The notes: generated by a model not told the origin, from the letters alone. DNA of 21,455 nucleotides from a virus (IMGVR_UViG_3300027721_000090:1-21455), one strand, 5' to 3'; counted from the stretch's first letter, positions 5,099-11,590 are shown. Numbers and translations are program-made.

Positions 5099-5146
5099 TA
5101 GCGTCAATCCCCAGCAAATTGCAAAGGGTCTTTTTAGGAAAACATC

Positions 5147-5329
5147 ATGACTCTCCAACAAATGATCAACAAAGCAGAAGCAGAAGCAGCGGCAAGCTGG
5201 GCTTTTGCCCGATTGTCAGCACGGCCTACAAAATGGGCTACCCGCCAAGAAGCTGAAAACAACAACCCAGGGTATTCATTTACTTGTTTCGCTCAGGGCG
5301 CTGATGGCTTCTGGCGGCTGGCGGCTTAA
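5147..5329 (+). CDS. First gene of the rightward early operon, 60-aa hypothetical
   Basis: Small protein of unknown function, starting MTLQQMINKAEAEAAASWA. It has an Ala-rich N-terminal helix and a C-terminal stretch with YSFTCFAQGADGFWRLAA that reads like a short beta hairpin. The ATG is preceded by AGGA seven bases upstream and about 50 bases downstream of the rightward -10. First-expressed genes of such operons are often host-takeover or regulatory proteins, but I see no motif here. Confidence 0.65.
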   Translation: MTLQQMINKAEAEAAASWAFARLSARPTKWATRQEAENNNPGYSFTCFAQGADGFWRLAA

Positions 5330-5336
5330 ACCAAAC

Positions 5337-5350
5337 GGGGCTTCGGCCCC
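5337..5350 (+). other. GGGGC-TTCG-GCCCC hairpin between early genes
   Basis: Five G-C pairs closed by C(UUCG)G, one of the most stable RNA tetraloops. It lies between the first and second early genes, thirteen bases before the next ATG. No run of T follows, so it is not a standard intrinsic terminator. It could block 3' exonucleases, separate expression levels or contribute to antitermination. Confidence 0.6.
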
Positions 5351-5362
5351 TGAAAGAACATC

Positions 5363-5695
5363 ATGAAAACTCCCATTTGGCACACTGGCTACAAGCCAAC
5401 CAAAGAAGACCTGAAGGGTCTGTACAACCATCGCTTTGAGACTGCTGGCGGTTTGGTCATTGACTGCTACTTGGCTTTTGAGGAAGAGGAACGCGCCACC
5501 TACGATCACCCTGGCTCTTCCGCCAGCATTGAGCTGGTTTGGGCTTTGGTTGAAGGCGTCGACATTTCCGAGGTAATTGGCGATACGGCTGCGACGATTG
5601 AAGATGAAGCGCTTGAGGACATGGAAGCCAAAGCAGAAGATGACCAGTACGACCGTGGCCAGGAGCGCTACGAAAACCGGAGGGATGCAGAATGA
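5363..5695 (+). CDS. Hypothetical acidic protein (110 aa)
   Basis: Unknown function. The N-terminal half (MKTPIWHTGYKPTKEDLKG to about residue 70) appears globular, with a likely strand at GGLVIDCYLAF. The C-terminal 40 residues are very acidic and helical (IEDEALEDMEAKAEDDQY). Strong acidity is seen in some phage DNA-mimic or inhibitor proteins, but no family is recognised. It starts after the UUCG hairpin with AAAGAA upstream, and its stop overlaps the next start by ATGA. Confidence 0.7.
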   Translation: MKTPIWHTGYKPTKEDLKGLYNHRFETAGGLVIDCYLAFEEEERATYDHPGSSASIELVWALVEGVDISEVIGDTAATIEDEALEDMEAKAEDDQYDRGQERYENRRDAE

Positions 5696-5961
5696 ATCAT
5701 GCAATCAATTGGACGCTGGCAGCTTTGACAGCATTGATCTTGTCTACCGCATACCTGCTTGACGGCCCTAGTGATCACCAGGCTGCGATTGATGCCGCGG
5801 CTGATGCCAAGGCTACGCAAGCAGAAAAAAGAGCGCAGGCGAGGTTTGAGAAGGCTGCACAGGCAATGTGTGGCGATAACGCAGGGTGGACGCAGCTGGA
5901 GAACGGTGCTGTCCAATGTTTCAACAAAACGGGTCGCAAGACTCAGAAAGTGCAATTGTGA
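5692..5961 (+). CDS. Membrane-anchored small protein (89 aa)
   Basis: One N-terminal hydrophobic segment (about residues 7-24, WTLAALTALILSTAYLLD) is followed by an Ala/Lys/Gln-rich probable coiled coil. The C-terminal domain has two cysteines in AMCGDNAGWTQ and AVQCFNKTG, which could form a disulfide if periplasmic. The arrangement suggests a signal anchor with a periplasmic tail. I have a general impression of similar proteins in Burkholderiales phages, without a known function. ATGA overlap upstream, GTGA overlap downstream. Confidence 0.7.
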   Translation: MNHAINWTLAALTALILSTAYLLDGPSDHQAAIDAAADAKATQAEKRAQARFEKAAQAMCGDNAGWTQLENGAVQCFNKTGRKTQKVQL

Positions 5962-6155
5962 AGATCGAAGATATCTTGTCCGGGATTACGGACATTGCCA
6001 ACCGTGCATATGAGAGTGCTGCCGCTGAAGACCGGCTGGCGTTTGAATGCGGAATGCTTTCCAGCAAGTTGCGTGAAATGGCGTATCTGTTGGAAAACGC
6101 CCAGGAGCGCATCAAGGAACTCGAAATCGAACTGGCTTACAAGGATAAAAAATGA
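5958..6155 (+). CDS. Helical hypothetical protein, GTG start (65 aa)
   Basis: Starts at GTG 5958, which forms a GTGA overlap with the previous stop; the frame is open further upstream but that would lie inside the previous gene. The protein (first residues VKIEDILSGITDIANRAYE) is predicted to be almost wholly alpha-helical, ending in a heptad-like coiled coil LENAQERIKELEIELAYK. Function unknown. Confidence 0.65.
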   Translation: MKIEDILSGITDIANRAYESAAAEDRLAFECGMLSSKLREMAYLLENAQERIKELEIELAYKDKK

Positions 6156-6340
6156 CAACTATGACCATGATTCACGACGTCAAATCGATCGAGATGACTG
6201 AGGCAAGGGAAAGCACTGGTGGTGTGGCCGGGCCTTTTTGGACGCGCAAGCTGACATTGGTGGACAGCAAGGGCAATGAAACACAGATCACACTGTTTTC
6301 TGGAAACAAAGAACCATTGCAAATTAAGGAGAAGACATGA
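6152..6340 (+). CDS. Small hypothetical protein upstream of ERF (62 aa)
   Basis: Unknown function. The segment WTRKLTLVDSKGNETQITLFSG looks like two beta strands with a turn, as in small phage proteins placed next to recombination genes. ATGA overlaps on both sides place it firmly in the operon. Two further Met codons (residues 4 and 6) are possible alternative starts. Confidence 0.65.
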   Translation: MTTMTMIHDVKSIEMTEARESTGGVAGPFWTRKLTLVDSKGNETQITLFSGNKEPLQIKEKT

Positions 6341-6933
6341 AAATTTACAAAGCAATCAATGCCGTGCAGACAGAACTGTCAACCATTGGCATCACCAAAG
6401 ATCACACCAACTCGCAAGGGTCTGGTTACAAATTCCGTGGCATTGACGATGTTTACAACGCGATCAGCCCTCTTCTGGCTAAACATGGGCTTTGCATTCT
6501 GCCGCGAGTGTTGACCAGGGAATGCGTGGAGCGCTCCAGCAAGGCCGGCGCAGCTTTGTTCTATGTGACCGTTGAGGTTGAATTTGATTTTGTTTCGGCC
6601 GAGGATGGCAGCAAACACACTGTCAAGACCTTTGGCGAAGCAATGGACAGCGGTGACAAGGCCACCAACAAAGCAATGAGTGCAGCTTACAAATACGCAG
6701 CGTTCCAGGCGTTTAGCATTCCGACCGAATCAGACAATGACGCGGATGCATCCACCCATGTTGTGCAATCAACGGAAGCAACAATTAAAGCAATACTGGC
6801 TGACATTGAAGCCTGCACAACTCACGACCAACTGAAAGAAGCATTTTTCACAGGGATAAAAGCAGCAGGCAATAACCAGATTGCCCGCGACCAGATTACT
6901 AAAGCAAAAGACTTACAAAAAGCAAAACTATAA
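6337..6933 (+). CDS. erf: ERF-family single-strand annealing protein
   Basis: Predicted 198-aa essential recombination function protein, which anneals complementary single strands during phage recombination and genome circularisation. The N-terminal ERF domain is clear: MKIYKAINAVQTELSTIGI, then GYKFRGIDDVYNAISPLLAKHG, then FGEAMDSGDKATNKAMSAAYKYAAFQAFSIPTE, which is the family signature. The C-terminal 60 residues are a less conserved helical tail ending KAKL. It is slightly shorter than P22 Erf. It belongs with the exonuclease at 7714 and the SSB-like protein at 8352, but an A+T-rich gene separates them. Confidence 0.95.
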   Translation: MKIYKAINAVQTELSTIGITKDHTNSQGSGYKFRGIDDVYNAISPLLAKHGLCILPRVLTRECVERSSKAGAALFYVTVEVEFDFVSAEDGSKHTVKTFGEAMDSGDKATNKAMSAAYKYAAFQAFSIPTESDNDADASTHVVQSTEATIKAILADIEACTTHDQLKEAFFTGIKAAGNNQIARDQITKAKDLQKAKL

Positions 6934-6938
6934 AAACT

Positions 6939-7457
6939 ATGGCAATCACAAAAAAGATGATGCTTGATTGCATAAAACGGGAATGCAAATTAGAAATTCC
7001 AGAAAGAAAACGCAAAGGACCAAGCCATCAACACCCATTATTTGCTTGGATAAAAGGAGCGCCAAAAATACAAGGTAAAAGTCGCATTCAATGTGTACTT
7101 GATAACCAAGCTCGCTGGCCTTGGACAACATTAAATTCTGTTGGGTACGATTTTAAAGACCGAATAACAAAAAAAAGAAACTTGTCGTTTGTGCAAAACA
7201 ATTTACTGCAAATTTATATTCAACATAGATTTCCTGGTCGTTATCAATGGGATAACTCATATTTTCCAGCAGACTTTTATTTGTTAGCAGAGAAAAACCA
7301 GCGTATACGAAGTGCCGGCAGAGTTACCAGTATTTTTGTAGATGAGTGTTTAAAAAAAAGAAATTTATGTGCCTACAAAAAAATGCCGTTACGTTTAATT
7401 TTGTCGCCTGAGTTTTGCATTTTGATCAACCTTAAATTTATGGAGTATTACTTATGA
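6939..7457 (+). CDS. A+T-rich orphan protein inserted in the recombination cassette
   Basis: 172-aa basic protein that I do not recognise. Segments include KGPSHQHPLFAWIKGAPKIQ, DNQARWPWTTLNSVGYDF, RFPGRYQWDNSYFPADFYLL and a C-terminal hydrophobic ending ILINLKFMEYYL. No HNH, GIY-YIG, LAGLIDADG or transposase motif is visible. Composition stands out: three sampled 60-base rows hold 22, 19 and 18 G/C, against about 28 in a row of the exonuclease gene. It has no good ribosome site, although TATAAA lies just upstream. The stop overlaps the next start by ATGA. Probably a recent acquisition (moron-like); function unknown. Confidence 0.7.
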   Translation: MAITKKMMLDCIKRECKLEIPERKRKGPSHQHPLFAWIKGAPKIQGKSRIQCVLDNQARWPWTTLNSVGYDFKDRITKKRNLSFVQNNLLQIYIQHRFPGRYQWDNSYFPADFYLLAEKNQRIRSAGRVTSIFVDECLKKRNLCAYKKMPLRLILSPEFCILINLKFMEYYL

Positions 7458-7717
7458 AAGCACCAAAAACAATGCCAGAGTTGCGTGACGCACTGGCTCA
7501 CATCATGGCTGGCGCCATCAATGGCGATGTAAAGATGGACGAAGGCCGACTTGCTTTGAATGCCGCCACCCGCATCATTGAATCTGTGCAAGCGGAAACC
7601 CGAGCCAGGGCTTTGGCGTTTGCCACTCGCCAAGTAATTGACCCTGAAATGCCATTGGTAGGAATGATTTTTCAACCTGAACAAGCTGTTTTAGAAAACC
7701 AAAAGGCAAAACTATGA
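7454..7717 (+). CDS. Small hypothetical protein between erf and exonuclease (87 aa)
   Basis: Starts MKAPKTMPELRDALAHIMAG and is mostly helical (GRLALNAATRIIESVQAETRARAL). Similar short proteins with MPELR near the start are, in my experience, found near phage recombination genes, but no function is known to me. Base composition returns to the operon norm here, unlike the preceding gene. Its end shares the bases GCAAAACTAT with the end of erf. ATGA overlaps with both neighbours. Confidence 0.7.
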   Translation: MKAPKTMPELRDALAHIMAGAINGDVKMDEGRLALNAATRIIESVQAETRARALAFATRQVIDPEMPLVGMIFQPEQAVLENQKAKL

Positions 7718-8343
7718 GCATCCTGTTTCGCGCCAGCGCATTGAGCGCAATCATGACCGACGGCAAGGGCAAAGACGAACTGTCTGTCGGTGCTAAGACC
7801 TACGTCACCAAGCTGGCCAAAGAGTTTGTCTACGGTTATGACGAGCGGGTCAGCAGCAAGTATATGGACAAGGGCATTCAGGTCGAAGACGAATCAATCG
7901 ACCTTTACAACGCTGTCCACCTGACCAGCCATGCAAAGAACACCGAGCGCCGAAACAATGCTTGGATTACCGGCGAGGCTGACATTGTGGCGGATGACAG
8001 GATTATTGACATCAAAAGCAGCTGGTGTCTGACCACCTTTCCCGTCCTGGCTGATCAAGGTGAAGACAAGGGCTATGAATGGCAGCTGCGCGCTTACATG
8101 ATGTTGTGGGACAAGCCACGGGCAGACATTGCTTACTGCCTGGTCAGCACTCCTGCGGATCTGATCGGCTGGGAGAATAAATCATTGCACCAGGTTGACC
8201 ACATCAATCGAGAACTGCGCGTAACCATCGTTCCATATGAAAGGGATGCAACACTAGAAGACAAGATCAAAGTAAAAGTCGAAGCGGCCAGGGTCTATTA
8301 CGACCAGGTTATCCAAGAAATCAGCAAACAACATACCTACTGA
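7714..8343 (+). CDS. YqaJ/lambda-exonuclease-like PD-(D/E)XK nuclease
   Basis: Predicted 5'-3' double-strand DNA exonuclease (209 aa) producing the single strands that the ERF protein anneals. The fold signature is complete: an acidic helix IQVEDESIDLY (Glu58 or Glu60), ITGEADIVADDRIIDIKSSW with Asp90 and Asp99-x-Lys101, and QLRAYMMLW (124-132), which matches motif IV of the YqaJ/RecB group. Length is near that of lambda exonuclease (226 aa). ATGA overlap with the gene before; eight bases separate it from the SSB-like gene. The pairing erf plus exonuclease is a standard two-component phage recombination system. Confidence 0.88.
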   Translation: MSILFRASALSAIMTDGKGKDELSVGAKTYVTKLAKEFVYGYDERVSSKYMDKGIQVEDESIDLYNAVHLTSHAKNTERRNNAWITGEADIVADDRIIDIKSSWCLTTFPVLADQGEDKGYEWQLRAYMMLWDKPRADIAYCLVSTPADLIGWENKSLHQVDHINRELRVTIVPYERDATLEDKIKVKVEAARVYYDQVIQEISKQHTY

Positions 8344-8351
8344 AAGAAATC

Positions 8352-8591
8352 ATGGCAATCATCAAAGAAATCAGCTGCATCGTCGGCCAATACACCAACA
8401 GCCAGGGCGAGAAGAAGAACCGCTATCAGCGCATTGGCAGCATCATTCAGGGACAGCGCGGCGATATGTTAAAGCTGGACGTTATCCCATTGAAAGAAGG
8501 CGGCTGGGATGGCTGGGCATATCTCAATGACCCCAAGCCGAAAGAGTACCAGGGCCTGCCAAAAGATGAAGACAGCGACGTGCCATTTTGA
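8352..8591 (+). CDS. Small SSB-like protein with acidic C-terminal tip
   Basis: 79-aa protein likely to act with the recombination pair. The N-terminal 60 residues read as a short beta barrel (EISCIVGQYTNSQGEKKNRYQRI, then MLKLDVIPLKEGGWDGWAYLN). The last residues DEDSDVPF resemble the acidic tip of bacterial SSB (DDDIPF), which recruits repair and replication partners. It is much shorter than SSB (about 110 or more residues), so it may be a minimal OB-like phage SSB or an SSB-tip mimic. The fold and DNA binding are inference; the tail and context are seen. Confidence 0.6.
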   Translation: MAIIKEISCIVGQYTNSQGEKKNRYQRIGSIIQGQRGDMLKLDVIPLKEGGWDGWAYLNDPKPKEYQGLPKDEDSDVPF

Positions 8592-8603
8592 GGAGAAGAC
8601 AGC

Positions 8604-8867
8604 ATGAGTATCTTAGAAGAAATTGCGGTTAATCGCGCACCCTCTCACATCGTGCGCCCCGCAGCCCTTGAGCTTCAAAAGAAAACCAAGGAAACGCTTG
8701 GGCCATACGTTGAAAGGCAGAAGCTGCCCAACGAAGTGAAGGCAGCAGAGAACAACTTGTGGCAGCGTAAACACTACAGAACTGGTGACGGTGACTACAC
8801 CGCACAGGTGCCACGGGCAGGTAGCCTTGTGGCTTTTAGCCTGCCGAGCCGGGGGAATCGGACATGA
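8604..8867 (+). CDS. Hypothetical protein (87 aa)
   Basis: Strong ribosome site GAGGAGAAG precedes the ATG. The protein starts MSILEEIAVNRAPSHIVRP and ends RAGSLVAFSLPSRGNRT, with a basic middle (LWQRKHYRTGDGDYT). No family recognised. The first residues MSIL and the DNA around the start resemble the exonuclease start, probably by chance. ATGA overlap with the next gene. Confidence 0.65.
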   Translation: MSILEEIAVNRAPSHIVRPAALELQKKTKETLGPYVERQKLPNEVKAAENNLWQRKHYRTGDGDYTAQVPRAGSLVAFSLPSRGNRT

Positions 8868-9073
8868 CAACAAACACAGGAGGCCCAGCGTTTCCGGCGC
8901 AAGTCAAATTCTTTGACGAGCCTACAACCGGCATGACCCTGCGCGATTACTTCGCGGCCAAGGCGATGGCATCATTAGGGTTTACTACCAAGCCTTACGA
9001 CACCACTGCTGAAACGGCAAAGAAATGCTACCAAATGGCAGACGCAATGCTACGTGCGAGGGAGTTGACATGA
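8864..9073 (+). CDS. Conserved-type phage hypothetical (69 aa)
   Basis: Contains the pattern GGPAFPAQV, GMTLRDYFAAKAMAS and KKCYQMADAMLRARE, which I recognise as a very common but uncharacterised phage accessory protein (GGPAFP...GMSLRDxFA...AxxYxxADAML). The role is unknown. ATGA overlap at both ends. Confidence 0.75.
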   Translation: MTTNTGGPAFPAQVKFFDEPTTGMTLRDYFAAKAMASLGFTTKPYDTTAETAKKCYQMADAMLRARELT

Positions 9074-9297
9074 CACAACCAGAAGCCTTGCGACTGGCTG
9101 ACAAGCTAGCCCCAGCGTGGGTTCATTCTCTTGCATGGTGCGAAGATGCCGCCGCCGAACTGCGCCGGTTGCATGAGGTGAATCAGGAACTGCTGGCGGC
9201 GTTGGTTTATTTGACTGCGTATGCACAACAACATGGCGTAATGCCTGCCGCATTAACTACTGCCCGTGCCGCAATAGCTAAAGGAGAAGCCAAATGA
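9070..9297 (+). CDS. Helical hypothetical protein (75 aa)
   Basis: Starts MTQPEALRLADKLAP, where the ATG overlaps the previous stop; the open frame upstream lies in the previous gene. AAAELRRLHEVNQELLAAL forms a likely coiled coil. Such proteins are common in accessory regions of beta-proteobacterial phages (impression). Function unknown. The stop overlaps the start of a 43-aa membrane protein. Confidence 0.7.
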   Translation: MTQPEALRLADKLAPAWVHSLAWCEDAAAELRRLHEVNQELLAALVYLTAYAQQHGVMPAALTTARAAIAKGEAK

Positions 9298-9425
9298 CTG
9301 ACCACAACCAAGACGACGACATCGAAGCGTTGTACAAACCCGACTGGGTAGCACTATCCCTTGCGGTGGCGATCACCACGATCTCGCTTGCTGCGTTTGC
9401 TTTCCTTGTGGGGTACTTGACATGA
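9294..9425 (+). CDS. 43-aa single-pass membrane protein
   Basis: Short gene with acidic N-terminus (MTDHNQDDDIEALYKPDW) followed by one transmembrane segment (VALSLAVAITTISLAAFAFLV). It is bounded by ATGA overlaps at both ends (9294-9297 and 9422-9425), and GGAG lies nearby upstream, so it is very likely translated. Could be an early membrane-acting peptide; no family known to me. Confidence 0.65.
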   Translation: MTDHNQDDDIEALYKPDWVALSLAVAITTISLAAFAFLVGYLT

Positions 9426-9670
9426 AACATGAAGACATCATCAAGCTGGCGCAAGAGGTTGGGTTTGAAAAACTTGGGAGAGATATTGAAGGCTGGGTTT
9501 GTTTTACCGAGGAAATTGAAGCCTTTGCCAATCTTGTTGCCGCACACAAAGCAGAGGTTGCCATTGCCGAGGCGTACCGATGTGGTCACAAGGACGGGAT
9601 GGAAGCAGCCGCTGTCATCTGTGAGAACCTTGCCTATGCTGCAACCATCAGAGCAAGGGGAAACACATGA
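9422..9670 (+). CDS. Phage hypothetical protein (82 aa)
   Basis: Begins MKHEDIIKLAQEVGF and contains EEIEAFANLVAAHKAEV and DGMEAAAVICENLA. The order EDII...AREAG...ERFANLVAA...AAxxCE is a widespread uncharacterised phage protein pattern. Entirely helical by eye. ATGA overlaps at both ends. Confidence 0.75.
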   Translation: MKHEDIIKLAQEVGFEKLGRDIEGWVCFTEEIEAFANLVAAHKAEVAIAEAYRCGHKDGMEAAAVICENLAYAATIRARGNT

Positions 9671-9930
9671 ATGAAATAGAACTACTTGAACTTGCGGCGA
9701 AGGCTTGTGGGCTGGAAGAGGCAAAGATGCGGATTGAGTTTAACCAATGGAACCCCCTCACCGACGACGGCGATGCACTGCGGCTTGCGGTGAAGTTGCG
9801 GATCAACGTTGAGCCAGTGTACGTGTGGCACGGCCCTTGGACTAATGGCGGAACCTTAGAAGATCCCTACGCGGCCACACGCCGCGCCATCACAAGGGCA
9901 GCAGCAGAAATTGGAAGGAACATGAAATGA
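9667..9930 (+). CDS. Phage hypothetical protein, DUF2591-like ending (87 aa)
   Basis: Contains FNQWNPLTDDGDALRLAVKL and DPYAATRRAITRAAAEIG, a pattern found in many phage accessory proteins of unknown role (WNPLxDDGDALRLAVxL...AxRRAIVRAAAEIG). The resemblance to DUF2591-type proteins is a suggestion only. Overlaps both neighbours by ATGA. Confidence 0.72.
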   Translation: MNEIELLELAAKACGLEEAKMRIEFNQWNPLTDDGDALRLAVKLRINVEPVYVWHGPWTNGGTLEDPYAATRRAITRAAAEIGRNMK

Positions 9931-10316
9931 CTGACCTAAGACAAGCCGCGCAGCAGGCGCTGGAGGCGTTGAGAGAGTTTGGTTATCACGGTAGTTCGCC
10001 ACGTTGGGAGCGTGTGGCTAACGCATTAACCGCCGCGTTGAAAGAGCAAGATTTAGAGCCGGTGGCGTGGATATTTACGCCAAATACAGACTTGCTTTGG
10101 CCTGCTGAAGTCGAAGCAAAAAACCCTATTGAATTAAACAGCTATCAACCCCTATACACCACCCCACCCGCAGCAAAGCCAGCACAGCGCAAGCCGCTGA
10201 CGGAGGAGGTTATTTGGGAAATTTGGCACAGGATGCCCAAAGACGGTGCAATAACAGTAACAGCATTTGCCCAAGCCATCGAAGCCGCCCACAACATCAA
10301 GGAGAAGAACACATGA
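9927..10316 (+). CDS. Modular accessory protein with PVAW / LYTTPP segments (129 aa)
   Basis: Order of segments: RQAAQQALEALREF, LEPVAWIF, YQPLYTTPPAAKPAQRKPL, and a helical end ALAQAIEAA-like (FAQAIEAAHNIKEKNT). The next two genes reuse some of these units with exact DNA repeats (see repeat entries), so the family seems to be built by shuffling. Function unknown. ATGA overlaps with both neighbours. Confidence 0.7.
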   Translation: MTDLRQAAQQALEALREFGYHGSSPRWERVANALTAALKEQDLEPVAWIFTPNTDLLWPAEVEAKNPIELNSYQPLYTTPPAAKPAQRKPLTEEVIWEIWHRMPKDGAITVTAFAQAIEAAHNIKEKNT

Positions 10317-10353
10317 CTGACATAGAAGTAATGCAGCAGGCGCTGGAGGCGTT
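9950..10353 (+). repeat. 21-bp exact direct repeat (9950-9970 and 10333-10353)
   Basis: The two copies are identical over 21 bases, starting GCAGCAGGCGCTGG, and both encode the QQALEAL segment near the start of neighbouring genes. Conservation over whole codons including third positions suggests recent duplication or gene conversion. Confidence 0.9.
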
Positions 10354-10640
10354 AAGGTCATCGACTAATTACCGCAGCGGATCAGCAATACAGGTCGAGG
10401 CCGTTGAAAACCTTTGCGAAGCACTGGAGCAGCCAGAGCCAGAGCCTGTAGTTCCGCCTGAATTGGAAGCGCATTTCCGGCATCTTGATGCACTGAAGCA
10501 GCCAGAGCAGGAGCCGGTGGCGTGGGGATTGTTTGAGGGCGATCTGTACGATATGTTTTTTACGCAAGAGGAAGCGCTAGACCTCGCTGACATGAAAGGA
10601 ACTTATGCTGATGTGCGGCCCCTATACACCACCCCACCCG
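10149..10640 (+). repeat. 22-bp exact direct repeat (10149-10170 and 10619-10640)
   Basis: Both copies start CCCCTATACACCACC and encode PLYTTPP. The flanking AGCA-AGCCA bases are also similar, and a third partial copy of the downstream piece (GCAGCAAAGCCAG) is at 10844-10856, with its first copy at 10170-10182. Confidence 0.9.
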
Positions 10641-11020
10641 TAGCACAGCCACAGCAGGAGCCGGTGGCAGTTAAACACTGCGTCACTTTCCTGATGCACG
10701 GCGAAAACATGGCTTTCAAAATTGGCAATCAGCAATTTACGCTTGACTATCAGCCATCGGAGCCGGGCGAGTTTGAGTTTATGGAAAACTGCCTAATACA
10801 GGCGCTGCACCACTTTACACTTAGTGTGCAAAGCACCCCGCCAGCAGCAAAGCCAGAGCAAGTTGTTGACTGCCCCCGCTGCGGTCACGTTTGCTCACAG
10901 CGCCCGTGGGTAGGGCTGACGAATGAGGAGTTTTTGGAAGCCTGTGAGCTTGCAGAGCGTGGGAATTACCTGCTTGCGTTTCAGCGCATACAAATCAAAC
11001 TAAAGGAGCGCAACACATGA
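10313..11020 (+). CDS. Modular accessory protein with zinc ribbon (235 aa)
   Basis: A longer relative of its upstream neighbour. It begins MTDIEVMQQALEALRS, carries an E/P/Q-rich linker (LEQPEPEPVVPPE), QEPVAWGLFEGD, PLYTTPPVAQPQQEPV, a middle beta-rich insert (LMHGENMAFKIGNQQFTLDY), then VDCPRCGHVC with Cys187, Cys190 and Cys194, and ends in RPWVGLTNEEF and LKERNT. The ATG at 10313 is chosen for the ATGA overlap; the frame is open for another 33 codons upstream. The zinc ribbon is visible, its ligand set incomplete (a fourth may be His192). Function unknown. Confidence 0.7.
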   Translation: MTDIEVMQQALEALRSSTNYRSGSAIQVEAVENLCEALEQPEPEPVVPPELEAHFRHLDALKQPEQEPVAWGLFEGDLYDMFFTQEEALDLADMKGTYADVRPLYTTPPVAQPQQEPVAVKHCVTFLMHGENMAFKIGNQQFTLDYQPSEPGEFEFMENCLIQALHHFTLSVQSTPPAAKPEQVVDCPRCGHVCSQRPWVGLTNEEFLEACELAERGNYLLAFQRIQIKLKERNT

Positions 11021-11260
11021 CTAGAGATACTGAACAAGAAGTAAAGCCTTGCGGGTTTGTAGGCGGGGCTTGCACACACTGTGAGGCCACTGAGCGAGGA
11101 GATTGTCAGGGCTGGGTTAGTTCGCCCAAGCGTGAGTGGGTAGGTCTGACGGATGAAGATGTAAACAGAGAGTCCGCCATGATTGCCTTAAAAATGAAAC
11201 TGGCATTCCACGCTGGGATGTACGTTGCTCAACAGATTCTGAAGGAGCGCAACACATGAC
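11003..11260 (+). repeat. 19-bp exact direct repeat (11003-11021 and 11242-11260)
   Basis: AAGGAGCGCAACACATGAC occurs at the 3' ends of two successive genes and spans the ribosome site, stop and next start. This makes a reusable gene-junction module. Confidence 0.9.
11017..11259 (+). CDS. Short modular accessory protein, Cys-rich (80 aa)
   Basis: Shares REWVGLTDEDV and the ending ILKERNT with the preceding gene, including a 19-base exact DNA repeat at the two 3' ends. Cys12, Cys19, Cys22 and Cys30 (PCGFVGGACTHCEATERGDC) may bind a metal. It looks like a shortened duplicate built on the same cassette. Function unknown. ATGA overlaps on both sides. Confidence 0.68.
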   Translation: MTRDTEQEVKPCGFVGGACTHCEATERGDCQGWVSSPKREWVGLTDEDVNRESAMIALKMKLAFHAGMYVAQQILKERNT

Positions 11261-11351
11261 CATCTGGCCCTTCCCTACCGAGCTACCGCCAGCGCAACCA
11301 GCCAAGCCAGTACCATTCAATCCGAGCAACTTTGAGGACGCACCATGGTAA
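11256..11351 (+). CDS. 31-aa proline-rich peptide gene
   Basis: Starts at an ATGA overlap with the preceding gene and ends seven bases inside the next, encoding MTIWPFPTELPPAQPAKP... and finishing NFEDAPW. The preceding GGAG site and tight packing favour translation. Eight of 31 residues are proline, so it is probably unstructured. Role unknown. Confidence 0.5.
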   Translation: MTIWPFPTELPPAQPAKPVPFNPSNFEDAPW

Positions 11352-11590
11352 ATGAAGACGATGAATTCGAGCGTATCGAAATGGAGTCCAAGTTTCGCTT
11401 GGACAGCACCAAAGCTGCCGTGGTTTCCACCGATTATTACTGGATACCAATCGATGCCAGCACCCCGACCGGTGTGAAAATCCTGCTGCTTGGGCGCGGC
11501 GGCGTGGCATCGCTGGGTCAGTATTTCCACCGGCCTAATGAGACACAGTTTTGGGATTTTTGGGCTCCGCTGCCCAGGAAACGGCCATGA
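11345..11590 (+). CDS. Phage hypothetical protein with YWIPID...VKILLLGRGGVA (81 aa)
   Basis: The segment WIPIDASTPTGVKILLLGRGGVASLGQYF followed by FWDFWAPLP matches a very common small phage protein pattern (WxPIxxAPxDGxxVLLxxxxG...WMPLP), which I know only as uncharacterised. GAGG lies upstream of the ATG. Stop overlaps the next start by ATGA. Confidence 0.75.
   Translation: MVNEDDEFERIEMESKFRLDSTKAAVVSTDYYWIPIDASTPTGVKILLLGRGGVASLGQYFHRPNETQFWDFWAPLPRKRP

Noticed and set aside
5763-5820. Short repeated GATGCC-type bases in the plus strand
   Set aside because: These are ordinary Ala-Asp codons of the coiled-coil segment and do not form a regular tandem repeat.
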